The notes under the pieces were generated by a model. The model was given only the letters and a program-made list of their open reading frames with translations, was not told the DNA's origin and did no database searches. Positions 16,091-24,525 of a stretch of DNA of 64,000 nucleotides are shown here, piece after piece. Numbering within the stretch: position 1 is the stretch's first letter; every line of letters starts with the position of its first letter. The stretch covers positions 1 through 64,000 of the forward strand of contig JAQSCW010000043.1 of the NCBI GenBank assembly GCA_029945625.1, read 5' to 3'. Source of the stretch: a bacterium (GTDB lineage: Bacteria; Bacteroidota; Bacteroidia; B-17B0; Aurantibacillaceae). Made by a program: the position numbers and the translations under genes.

Positions 16091-16113
16091 GTCTTTTATT
16101 TTCCTAATCTTTT

Positions 16114-17898
16114 ATGAAGCTACTCCTAAGCTATTTAAAACAGCATAAACAATTATTGGTACTGGCGCTTGTTTTGGCCACCATCAATCAGTGTTTTTCT
16201 TTATGTGATACCATCATCACCGGTAAATTGATCAACCGCTTCAGCACACCACATGTGGAAGCTGATCAAACCTACTACTGGCACACAGGTGATACCATTG
16301 CCGATTATATCAAAAGTATCCTGTTCTTTCTCGTCCTCTCCATTGGAGCAGCTATGATGTCGCGCATCGCCAAAAATTTTCAGGATTATTTCACCAACAT
16401 CGTCATTCAGCGCACCGGGGCACAAATGTACACCGATGGCATCAAGAAAGCCCTTTCTCTTCCATATAAAGATTTTGAAGATCAACGCAGCGGCGAAACA
16501 CTGGGAAAACTCCAAAAAGTAAAATCGGATACCGAGAAATTTGTGAACCTGTTTATTTCCCTCATTTTTCAATCCCTCATCGGTATTGTGTTTGTGATCA
16601 TTTATGCCATGAACATTCATCCGCTCCTTGGTCCGCTCTACATTGCCACGGTTCCCATCATTGCCAGCATCAGTTCCTTTTTGGGTAAGAAGATCAAAAC
16701 TATTTCGGTGAAAATTCTGGGCGAAACCACTGCTCTGGCCGGTGCAACCACCGAGTCGCTCCGTAATATTGAATTGGTGAAAAGTTTGGGTCTTATTGAA
16801 CAGGAAGAAAAACGACTCAATGCCACCACCCAAAAAATACTGGGACTCGAATTAAAAAAGGTGCGGTTTATCCGTTCGCTCAGTTTTATTCAGGGCACCA
16901 CGGTTCACCTCGTGCGCACCGCTTTGGTGTTCAGCTTGTATTGTTTTCTATTCAACGGCGTCATTAAAATTGGTGACATGATCACCCTGATGTTCTTCTC
17001 TTTCTTTATTTTTAATCCTCTTCAGGAATTGGGAAATGTGATCGCGGTTTTTAACGAGACCAAAGTAAGTATGGATAATTTTTCAAACCTAATGGCAGCG
17101 GCTTCTGAAGAAGTACCTGCACAGCCAAGTACTTTGGGTGAGATCAGAGAAGTGCATTTTAATAACGTGTCCTTTGGCCATAACTCTTCCAACGGGTATG
17201 CCGTAAAGAACATCACCATACACATTAAAGCCGGTGAAACCGTAGCTTTTGTGGGTCCTAGCGGCAGCGGAAAAACAACGTTGGTGAAGTTACTATTGGG
17301 ATTGTACAAACCAAATGAGGGAACCGTCATCTACAATCAAATTGAATCAACGAAAATCAACCTCACCGAATTAAGAATGCAATTGGGATTGGTCTCACAG
17401 GATTCTCAACTCTTTAGTGGTACCATAAAAGATAACCTCCTCTTTGTAAAACCTACTGCAACAGACGTGGAATTGTACGAAGTACTCAATAAAGCCGCTT
17501 GCCAGAACTTATTGGCCCGCGCCCAAAAGGGAATTCTTACCACTATAGGCGAAGGAGGAATTAAGCTGAGTGGGGGCGAAAAACAACGCTTGTCAATAGC
17601 CAGAGCACTTTTAAGAAACCCTAAATTATTGATCTTTGACGAAGCCACTTCGGCCCTGGATTCCTTAACCGAAGAAGATATTTCAGAAACCATTCGTGCC
17701 CTGAGCGCCACAAAGTCTCAAATTACCATTCTCATTGCCCATCGCTTGTCCACCATTATGCATGCCGATACCATTTATGTTCTTGAGCAAGGTGAGGTGA
17801 TTGAAAAAGGCAAACATGAGGATCTGGTAAAAGAAAAAGGGTTGTACTACGCCATGTGGCGTCAGCAAATTGGGGAAAGAAAAAAAGAATTTGTTTAA
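16114..17898 (+). CDS. ABC exporter, fused permease and ATPase
   Basis: A 594-residue half-transporter of the type IV (MsbA/multidrug) exporter class that would work as a homodimer or heterodimer in the inner membrane. Residues 1-320 form six transmembrane helices. The nucleotide-binding domain, about 340-585, has Walker A GPSGSGKTTL, Q-loop GLVSQDSQLF, signature LSGGEKQRLSIARAL, Walker B LLIFDEATSALD and the switch histidine in IAHRLST. The periplasmic loop after TM1 is longer than in MsbA. The substrate is unknown; a lipid, peptide or drug is possible. It stands alone in its transcription unit. Confidence 0.9.
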   Translation: MKLLLSYLKQHKQLLVLALVLATINQCFSLCDTIITGKLINRFSTPHVEADQTYYWHTGDTIADYIKSILFFLVLSIGAAMMSRIAKNFQDYFTNIVIQRTGAQMYTDGIKKALSLPYKDFEDQRSGETLGKLQKVKSDTEKFVNLFISLIFQSLIGIVFVIIYAMNIHPLLGPLYIATVPIIASISSFLGKKIKTISVKILGETTALAGATTESLRNIELVKSLGLIEQEEKRLNATTQKILGLELKKVRFIRSLSFIQGTTVHLVRTALVFSLYCFLFNGVIKIGDMITLMFFSFFIFNPLQELGNVIAVFNETKVSMDNFSNLMAAASEEVPAQPSTLGEIREVHFNNVSFGHNSSNGYAVKNITIHIKAGETVAFVGPSGSGKTTLVKLLLGLYKPNEGTVIYNQIESTKINLTELRMQLGLVSQDSQLFSGTIKDNLLFVKPTATDVELYEVLNKAACQNLLARAQKGILTTIGEGGIKLSGGEKQRLSIARALLRNPKLLIFDEATSALDSLTEEDISETIRALSATKSQITILIAHRLSTIMHADTIYVLEQGEVIEKGKHEDLVKEKGLYYAMWRQQIGERKKEFV

Positions 17899-17998
17899 CA
17901 TTTATCTTTCTCCTCCAACAACCACCGAAAGTTAAAATCTGCCATCCTCTTAGTATTTTTGAACACCTTTTTTGGTAGCATTATTCCAAAACAAGAAT

Positions 17999-18006
17999 TA
18001 TCTTTA
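17999..18006 (+). promoter_or_regulatory. -7 box of the CotH/VTC operon
   Basis: TATCTTTA, with TTTG at 17971-17974 as a possible -33 element (24-base spacer, slightly long). It is the only good promoter seen before the seven tightly spaced genes from 18069 to 24297. Confidence 0.5.
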
Positions 18007-18068
18007 CTTTAGCTATTAGACAAAGCTCCTCCGCGTGCGTCTACTAACCACTGTAAAAACATGTTCCA

Positions 18069-19064
18069 ATGAAACGAGTGATGAAGTGCCTACTGTTAGT
18101 GTTGATCACCGGCAATCTCCAGGCAAAAAAAGTGAAATTCGCGGTTGATATGACGGGGCAAACTATCAGTCCCAACGGTGTTCATGTAGTGGGTGACTTT
18201 CAGGCCATCGCCGGACTAGGGGCTGATTGGGATCCGGGAACTGCCCTTCTCTCGCAAGAAGGAAGTTCTGCTATTTACAGTCTTATCGTTAATCTTCCTG
18301 CTTTCAGAAAATATGAGTACCGCTTTACTAACGGCAATCAAACTTATGAATCGGAATTTGTGCCCGAAGAATCACGGGTAGGCTATAATTTTGTAGATAA
18401 CCGTTGGTTGTTTGTTGATTCACTTTTAAATGACACCTCCCTTGCCGGAAGCATTTTGTATGGAGGAAATGCGCCAATGGGCAAAACTTTGATCCGCTAT
18501 AAAGTTGATATGAGAACCGCCGGGGCAATTTCGCCTTTAGGCATCCACATTGGAACCAGTTATCAAAGCACTGCATTCGACCCGACAAAAATTCGTCTCT
18601 ATAGTTTCGGGGATGGCATTTACGAGATGATCAATTATGTTGAGAACAGCACCTATGCATTTAAATATCATAATGGCAATACATTCAACACCGCAGAAAC
18701 AGTACCTCCAGGCTGCTCTGTAAATGGCTATCGTAGCATTGTGGTGACAAAAGACACTGTTTTGCCGCTTGTTTGTTTTTCGAGTTGCTCCACTTGTTTG
18801 GGACTGGGCCTTAAACAAAACACCGGCGCTCTTCATCCTTTAAAACTCAGGCCAAACCCGGCAAAAGATCTGCTGAAAATAGAATATGATTTTTTGGAAC
18901 CCTTCAGCCTCTCAATCACCGATCTTTGCGGCAAATTAGTTTTAAGTTGTTCTGAAATCCACTCTACTTCTACTGTCGACATCAAAGATTTTCCTCCCGG
19001 AATATACTTGGTTCGGCTTACCACTAAAAACACACGTACTCAGGAAAAACTAATTGTTGAGTAA
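18069..19064 (+). CDS. T9SS-secreted protein with two repeated beta domains
   Basis: A 331-residue secreted protein. After the signal peptide (KCLLLVLITGNLQAK), two related domains of about 110 residues begin with KFAVDMTGQTISPNGVHVVG and RYKVDMRTAGAISPLGIHIG. The pattern resembles starch-binding-like (CBM20/48-type) beta domains. The last 75 residues form a type A T9SS sorting domain (LKLRPNPAKDLLKIEY to GIYLVRL and KLIVE), so the protein is expected to cross the outer membrane by type IX secretion and be anchored or released. It is the first gene of the operon and overlaps the CotH start codon by one base, so the two are probably made together. A glycan or partner-binding role is inferred only. 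Confidence 0.78.
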   Translation: MKRVMKCLLLVLITGNLQAKKVKFAVDMTGQTISPNGVHVVGDFQAIAGLGADWDPGTALLSQEGSSAIYSLIVNLPAFRKYEYRFTNGNQTYESEFVPEESRVGYNFVDNRWLFVDSLLNDTSLAGSILYGGNAPMGKTLIRYKVDMRTAGAISPLGIHIGTSYQSTAFDPTKIRLYSFGDGIYEMINYVENSTYAFKYHNGNTFNTAETVPPGCSVNGYRSIVVTKDTVLPLVCFSSCSTCLGLGLKQNTGALHPLKLRPNPAKDLLKIEYDFLEPFSLSITDLCGKLVLSCSEIHSTSTVDIKDFPPGIYLVRLTTKNTRTQEKLIVE

Positions 19065-21322
19065 TGAAAGGCCCTTCTCTTTTGTTCTTGTTTTTTTTTC
19101 TGCTCACGCCGAAGTCCCCGGCACAAACAAATTTTTACGACATCACCCGCATCCAAAAAATCGAAATTTTTTTTCAAGAGCAAAACTGGGATCATATTTT
19201 AGACACCACTAAGTATGGCACGGATAAGTTCACCATGGCAAAATGGGTGAAGATCAATGGCCTGTATTTCGACAGTGTGGGCGTAAAATACAAAGGCAAT
19301 AGTTCCTACGATTCCACGTATCTCAAAAATCCTTTTCATATCGAACTTAACACCTTTAAAAATCAGGCACTCGATGGACTAACAGATATCAAATTAAGTA
19401 ATGGATACGCCGATCCCTCTTTCATGCGAGAGGTGTTATCGTATGAGATTCTTCGCAATTATATACCTGCCTCTCAATCCAATTTTGCCCAAGTATATAT
19501 CAACGGCAGTTATATTGGTTTATATTCCAATTCAGAATCTGTTGATAAAGCATTTTGCGCCAATCACTTTTATTCCGCTGATGGGGTGTTTGTAAAATGC
19601 AATCCCAAGCTCACGCCCTCACCAAATGTGAAAAGTAATCTCAAATCTCTTCCCGGCGACAGTAGCGCCTATCTTAATTATTATGAGATGAAATCAAACT
19701 ACGGGTGGAACCACTTACAAGCACTTTGCGATTCCATCAGCAATAAGCCCAATGACATTGCGGGTAGCATCGATGTAGATAAAACACTTTGGATGCTGGC
19801 ATTTAATGTGCTCACCGTTAATCTCGACAGTTACAATGGGGCATTTGCGCAAAATTATTATTTGTACCGTGACGGCACACGGCGCTTCAATCCTATTTTG
19901 TGGGATCTCAATATGAGTTTCGGCGGATTTCCATTTCTGGGGAATTCCAATACAAGTCTGGGTGCTTTATCAATTAGCGGTATGCAGACTTTACCAAGCA
20001 ACATCCATGCCACCGATCCCTATTGGCCCCTCATCAAAACGGTGATGGGCAATCCCCTTTACAAAAACATGTACGCGGCACATTTAAAAACGATTACGAA
20101 TGAGTATTTCGCAAACAATCTCTATACTAACCGGTGTAACTTTTTTAAAACACTTATCGACACTGCTGTAGTAGCTGATACCAAAAAATTTTATTCTTAT
20201 GCGCAATTTCAGAATTCCCTCACGTCAAATATATCTGTCGGTTCCTATTCTGTTCCCGGCATTCAAACACTTATGAACGCCAGAGTTTCTTATCTGCAAA
20301 CTACTCCCGAATTTACAAACCTCTCCCCTACCATCACAGCCATTGGAGCCGGCATTCCCATTCCAAAACAGGCCGTTACGGTCACCGCCTCCATTTCCGG
20401 CGCCACCAACTCGTACCTTTCATACCGATTTACAGGGTCCGCTACCTTCACACGCCTAAACATGTATGATGATGGTTTGCATCAGGACGGCGCTGCCAAT
20501 GATGCTATTTATGGCGCAACATTTGTGTTGGAGGGGAATCATGCACACTACTATCTTTATGCAGAAAACACCAATGCCGGCATCTTTTCGCCGGTGAGAG
20601 CCGAACACGAATTTTATTCTCTCGATGTTTTACCGCATCCCGTGCCGGGGCAGGTTGTTATTAATGAGTTTCTGGCCTTTAATAAAAGTGATGTGAAAAA
20701 TGAATTTCACGCCAGCGAAGATTGGATCGAATTATTGAACACAAGTTCAATTCCCCTAAGTTTGGACGGATATTACCTGAGTGATAATCCTGCTGTTAAG
20801 GCTAAGTTTGTTTTTCCCCCCGGAACCGCTATTGCTGCACATGACTTTGTAATGGTTTGGGCCGATAATTTTACAAAGGGAAGTCAATTACACACCGACT
20901 TTAAGTTAGATGAAAATGGGGACCACCTGATATTTAGCAATGGGCTAACTACAATTCTCGACAACATTTCATTTGGAAGCCAGGAGGTGGATGTTTCCAT
21001 GGCCCGCTGTCCCGATGGTACCGGCAATTTTACGCCAACTAAATTACCCTCCTATAAGGCTTTCAATTGCGCCGTGGGGCTTACGGAACTTGATCCTTTA
21101 CAGAACATGCTTTCGCTCTATCCAAATCCATGCACAGCATTGGTGAATGTAAGTTGCACTTCTTGTGACGCGACGGAATTAAAGATCTTCTCACTCTTAG
21201 GTACACCTGTCTTTAAAAGTGAATTCATTGACCACATGACGGTGAATACCAATCCCTTCGAAAATGGTTTGTATCTTGTCACCTTGGGAAATCACGCACT
21301 TAAATTACTTATTCATCACTAA
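19064..21322 (+). CDS. CotH kinase-like protein with lamin-tail domain and T9SS signal
   Basis: A 752-residue secreted protein. Residues about 25-370 are a CotH domain, the atypical kinase fold known from spore-coat Ser/Thr kinases. It shows VKYKGNSSYDS, FMREVLSYEILRNY, VYINGSYIGLYSNSESVDK, and AQNYYLYRDGTRRFNP followed by LWDLNMSFGGF, which carry the expected nucleotide and metal ligands. A beta domain follows at about 420-500, then a lamin-tail domain (VVINEFLAFNKSD..WIELLNTS, about 525-650), and a T9SS type A sorting domain (LSLYPNPCTALVNVSC to the end). It probably phosphorylates proteins or a related substrate at the cell surface. Its operon partners include a VTC-type polyphosphate polymerase-like protein, a recurrent association. 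Activity is not proven here. Confidence 0.85.
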   Translation: MKGPSLLFLFFFLLTPKSPAQTNFYDITRIQKIEIFFQEQNWDHILDTTKYGTDKFTMAKWVKINGLYFDSVGVKYKGNSSYDSTYLKNPFHIELNTFKNQALDGLTDIKLSNGYADPSFMREVLSYEILRNYIPASQSNFAQVYINGSYIGLYSNSESVDKAFCANHFYSADGVFVKCNPKLTPSPNVKSNLKSLPGDSSAYLNYYEMKSNYGWNHLQALCDSISNKPNDIAGSIDVDKTLWMLAFNVLTVNLDSYNGAFAQNYYLYRDGTRRFNPILWDLNMSFGGFPFLGNSNTSLGALSISGMQTLPSNIHATDPYWPLIKTVMGNPLYKNMYAAHLKTITNEYFANNLYTNRCNFFKTLIDTAVVADTKKFYSYAQFQNSLTSNISVGSYSVPGIQTLMNARVSYLQTTPEFTNLSPTITAIGAGIPIPKQAVTVTASISGATNSYLSYRFTGSATFTRLNMYDDGLHQDGAANDAIYGATFVLEGNHAHYYLYAENTNAGIFSPVRAEHEFYSLDVLPHPVPGQVVINEFLAFNKSDVKNEFHASEDWIELLNTSSIPLSLDGYYLSDNPAVKAKFVFPPGTAIAAHDFVMVWADNFTKGSQLHTDFKLDENGDHLIFSNGLTTILDNISFGSQEVDVSMARCPDGTGNFTPTKLPSYKAFNCAVGLTELDPLQNMLSLYPNPCTALVNVSCTSCDATELKIFSLLGTPVFKSEFIDHMTVNTNPFENGLYLVTLGNHALKLLIHH

Positions 21323-21323
21323 C

Positions 21324-21728
21324 ATGAAAAAAACAATTCCTCACTTGATCTTCCTTTTGTTTATTGGACTCTCTTTACTATCGTGCAAAAAAACGGCGGG
21401 GGAAGGAGGCTCTGCCAATATTCGCGGAAGCGTGTGGGTGGAAGATTGGAATACCGCCTTTACCATAAAGAACGGGGAGTATGCCGGAGCCGACACGGAT
21501 GTGTATATTATTTATGGGAATGACCTCAGCTATGGCGACAAAACCAAAGCAAGCTACGACGGCAGCTTTGAATTCAAGTATTTACGCGAAGGAAATTACA
21601 AGGTATATGTTTATTCAAAAGACAGAACCTTTACGTCACAATCGGGAGACACCGTTTTTGTAAAAGAGGTCACTGTCAACAAACGGAAACAAACCATCAC
21701 GCTCGATCAATTTACCATCTATAAATAA
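21324..21728 (+). CDS. Small lipoprotein of the CotH/VTC operon
   Basis: A 134-residue lipoprotein from the ATG at 21324, one base after the CotH stop. The signal peptide ends in LLFIGLSLLSC with the lipobox cysteine at about residue 21. The mature part, with DTDVYIIYGNDLSYGDKTKA and GSFEFKYLREGNYKVYVYSK, looks like a single transthyretin/carboxypeptidase-regulatory-like beta sandwich. An upstream ATG at 21264, in a different frame from the CotH gene it overlaps, was rejected because it would precede the signal peptide. Function is unknown; the context suggests an envelope part of the same system. Confidence 0.75.
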   Translation: MKKTIPHLIFLLFIGLSLLSCKKTAGEGGSANIRGSVWVEDWNTAFTIKNGEYAGADTDVYIIYGNDLSYGDKTKASYDGSFEFKYLREGNYKVYVYSKDRTFTSQSGDTVFVKEVTVNKRKQTITLDQFTIYK

Positions 21729-21730
21729 CC

Positions 21731-22207
21731 ATGAAAAAACTACTTCTCCTCTGCGCCCTACTCTCGATGACAGGAGCAGGCTTTGCCCAAAAAAAGAAAG
21801 ACCTGAAAAAAAACAGCATCAGAACCGTCACCGTGCTTGATGTAGCGGGAAGCAAAACAATTACCGATAGCAAAAGCACCTACGATGCGAAAGGTCAATT
21901 ACTGGAAGAAATTAATTACGATAAAGATGGTACGCTAAAATCCACAAAAAAATACAAGTATAATAAGGATGGTGAGACGATTGAAGAGACCCATTATGAT
22001 GAAGAAAATAGTTTAAAAGTTAGACAGGTAATGATGTATAACGCACTGGGAGAAAAAGTAGAGGAATTGGAATACGACAAAGATGCAGTTTTGATGAAAC
22101 GTATATCGTATACCTACGACAAAAGAGGATTGCGAAGTGAGAAAAAAACGTACGATTCCAACAAAATGCTTGTCTCTACCAAAAAAACAATTTACGATAC
22201 GAAATAA
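21731..22207 (+). CDS. Secreted YwqK/MORN-like repeat protein
   Basis: A 158-residue exported protein with signal peptide KKLLLLCALLSMTGAGFAQ. The mature part is a run of five or six imperfect repeats of about 23 residues with the core Y-D-x-x-G-x-x-x-E-E-x-x-Y-D (for example YDAKGQLLEEINYDKDG and YNALGEKVEELEYDKDA). Such repeats are found in YwqK/MORN-like and RHS-like proteins and form beta strands that bind surfaces or partners. It starts 2 bases after the preceding stop and ends 2 bases before the VTC gene, so it belongs to the operon. Role unknown. Confidence 0.72.
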   Translation: MKKLLLLCALLSMTGAGFAQKKKDLKKNSIRTVTVLDVAGSKTITDSKSTYDAKGQLLEEINYDKDGTLKSTKKYKYNKDGETIEETHYDEENSLKVRQVMMYNALGEKVEELEYDKDAVLMKRISYTYDKRGLRSEKKTYDSNKMLVSTKKTIYDTK

Positions 22208-22209
22208 TT

Positions 22210-22986
22210 TTGCAAGAGCTTGAAGACATATTGAAGACCTATGAAACCATTGACTTAAACGCGATGGAGGAAGTTAAACTATTAGACAGAACCGATACCA
22301 AGTATGTTTTTAGTAGGAAGGATCTGCCGGCTTTGCTCTCAAATATCCAATCACATTACAAATTGCTTGAGATCAACGGAAATTTAATTGCCAATTACAG
22401 AACGGTATATTACGATACTGCGAATCTGGACTTATACCTACTCCATCACCATGGCGCCAACAACCGTTATAAAGTGCGACACCGAACTTATGCAGATACA
22501 CAAACCGGATTTCTGGAGTTAAAATTCACCACCAACAAAGGACGAACTGTGAAGGAGAGAATTAAACAGCAGGAGGCCAAGCCAAGTTGGAGTGCTGAGG
22601 CAGGTAAATTCCTATCCACTCATCTTCCCTTCAACCCGAATTTGCTTCAAATAAGCATGGGCGTTAACTACCGTCGTATCACCCTGGTGGCAAAGAACGC
22701 ACAGGAAAGACTCACCATCGATACCAACCTGGAGTTGTTGTACGGTGCCATCCACCAAAAAATTCCGAACCTTGTTATTGCAGAAGTAAAACAAGCCCGG
22801 CGTATGAAAACCCCCGTTCTTTCGTATTTTAAAAAAACGGGAATCAGTTCCGAATCTCTGAGCAAATATTGTCTGGCAGTAAACACAATGCGTCCTGAGA
22901 TTAAAAAAAACAATTTTATAGAAAAATTAAACTCACTCAACAAACTTATTTATGATACAATTCCTCACGCTTCTGCAAATTTCTGA
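22210..22986 (+). CDS. VTC-domain (polyphosphate polymerase-like) protein
   Basis: A 258-residue cytoplasmic protein filling one VTC domain, the triphosphate-tunnel fold that makes polyphosphate from ATP in yeast Vtc4. The basic and acidic tunnel residues are recognisable in LLDRTDTKYVFSRKDL, YRTVYYDT, RYKVRHRTY, TGFLELKFTTNKGRTVKER and VIAEVKQ. The start is a TTG at 22210, 2 bases after the preceding stop; the usual N-terminus (tyrosine-rich, then E-x-x-L-L-D-R) fits. It overlaps the DUF4956 gene by 35 bases, implying coupled translation. The product may be polyphosphate or another phosphoryl chain; this is inference. Confidence 0.87.
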   Translation: MQELEDILKTYETIDLNAMEEVKLLDRTDTKYVFSRKDLPALLSNIQSHYKLLEINGNLIANYRTVYYDTANLDLYLLHHHGANNRYKVRHRTYADTQTGFLELKFTTNKGRTVKERIKQQEAKPSWSAEAGKFLSTHLPFNPNLLQISMGVNYRRITLVAKNAQERLTIDTNLELLYGAIHQKIPNLVIAEVKQARRMKTPVLSYFKKTGISSESLSKYCLAVNTMRPEIKKNNFIEKLNSLNKLIYDTIPHASANF

Positions 22987-23602
22987 CGACACGCTCCTCA
23001 CAGGAATGGACGCCATTGAAAAGGTATCCTTAAAGTTGATATTTAGATTACTCATCGATTTTACTTCCACATTTATCCTGGTTCGTTTTGTGTATTTCCA
23101 CATTTACAAACGCCGAGAACTGTTCTTTACTTTTTTCATATTTAATCTGGTTATTTTTCTTATTTGTTTTCTGTTGAACAAAGTAGACCTGAGTATGGGA
23201 GCGGCATTTGGATTATTTGCAGTATTCAGCATGTTGCGTTACCGCACCGAAGACATTAGCATTAAGGACATGACCTATCTCTTTTTGGTAATTGCGTTAG
23301 GTTTGATTAATTCGGTTGCCAAGATCAAGGGGGCAAACGACAATTATGAATATCTGTTTTTGATCCTCCTCAATACTATGATCATTATCCTGGCCTTTTT
23401 GCTGGAAAGTAAACTCCTCTTCAAAAAAGAAGCTGTAAAAGTAATTCAATATGATAATCTTGAATTGATCCATCCTGAAAAAATAGAACTCCTGAAAGCC
23501 GATATTGAAAAAAGAACCGGCATCAAGCCCACCCGGATCTCTATTGGAAGAATTGATTTGCTAAAAGATTCTACACAGATCAAAGTATATTACCACGAAT
23601 AA
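22952..23602 (+). CDS. DUF4956 membrane protein
   Basis: A 216-residue inner-membrane protein with about four transmembrane helices between residues 25 and 150, then a soluble C-terminal domain of about 60 residues (HPEKIELLKADIEKRTGIKPTRIS). GAAFGLFAVFSMLRYRTEDI is the conserved central motif of DUF4956. This family is often encoded beside VTC-domain genes, where it may serve as the membrane partner that VTC proteins need to pass their product across the membrane. That role is inferred from context. The gene overlaps the VTC gene by 35 bases and is followed after 2 bases by a DUF2490 barrel gene. Confidence 0.87.
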   Translation: MIQFLTLLQISDDTLLTGMDAIEKVSLKLIFRLLIDFTSTFILVRFVYFHIYKRRELFFTFFIFNLVIFLICFLLNKVDLSMGAAFGLFAVFSMLRYRTEDISIKDMTYLFLVIALGLINSVAKIKGANDNYEYLFLILLNTMIIILAFLLESKLLFKKEAVKVIQYDNLELIHPEKIELLKADIEKRTGIKPTRISIGRIDLLKDSTQIKVYYHE

Positions 23603-23604
23603 AA

Positions 23605-24297
23605 ATGATGAACAGAGGCCTCCTTTTTTCATGTGTACTTCTTTGTCTTCTCTGCTGTGAAGTGGTTAAGGCGCAAAGTCTCTATTACCAGGACGATGCC
23701 CGTTTATGGATCTATTTTAAGTTGAACAAGAAATTAAATTCAAAACTTGATTTTCAGCTAAACGTTCAAAATAGGATAGATAATAACATGGCGGTGTACA
23801 GTCAGTTTTACGTATATCCTGAACTAACTTATAAGGTAACAAAAGTGTTTAGACTGGTAGCAGGATATGTATTGGGAAAGAAGCGGCAGTTGGATGGTTA
23901 CTATTTCACATCGCAACAGGCCTATGCCGGCTTTATTCTGAAAAAGAATTTGCAAAAATTTACATTTTCCTACCGAAACCTCTTGCAACAACAAAGTCGT
24001 AATTTTCCACTCGAAACAACCAACGCAGCACCGGTTTTGTTCGACAGAAACAAACTCACCCTTAATTACGAAATCACTAAACGCTGGGAGGTATATGCAG
24101 CCGAGGAAATAAGTTCGCGACTCTACCCCTATCCGCAGTGGGCCTTTAAGAGAAGCAGATCGTTTTTAGGAACGAAGTTTAACTTCACAAAACATTCTTA
24201 TCTCGAATTGTATTTTATGACCCAAATAAAACAATACGATCACCATTTGCCCGGCAGGGATTTTATATATGGGATCACCTTTTCGCAGGACTTATAA
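23605..24297 (+). CDS. DUF2490 outer-membrane protein
   Basis: A 230-residue protein with signal peptide GLLFSCVLLCLLCCEVVKAQ and a barrel-like mature part of alternating strands: ARLWIYFKLNKKL, YVYPELTYKVTKVFRLVAGY, FTFSYRNLLQQQSRNF and YLELYFMTQIKQYD, ending in GITFSQDL. These are features of the DUF2490 family of predicted outer-membrane barrels. The start is the first of two adjacent ATGs. As last gene of the operon it may supply the outer-membrane part of the CotH/VTC/DUF4956 system; no function is established. Confidence 0.82.
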   Translation: MMNRGLLFSCVLLCLLCCEVVKAQSLYYQDDARLWIYFKLNKKLNSKLDFQLNVQNRIDNNMAVYSQFYVYPELTYKVTKVFRLVAGYVLGKKRQLDGYYFTSQQAYAGFILKKNLQKFTFSYRNLLQQQSRNFPLETTNAAPVLFDRNKLTLNYEITKRWEVYAAEEISSRLYPYPQWAFKRSRSFLGTKFNFTKHSYLELYFMTQIKQYDHHLPGRDFIYGITFSQDL

Positions 24298-24525
24298 TTC
24301 TCGTTATCCTTTTTTGGAGCTAATTTCATTTGGCAACACACCTCTTCATCGTACACATGATCTTTATCAATAACAATTGATTGCAATTTCAAACTTCATA
24401 AGTGGTCGAATATTCTTTTCCATTGACCTAGGTTATCGTTCAATTAGATGATACTTTTGAAGTAGTTCTTTACCACATGTTATCACACCGTCCCGGTTTA
24501 TTCATTTATTCTAAAATAATGACCT

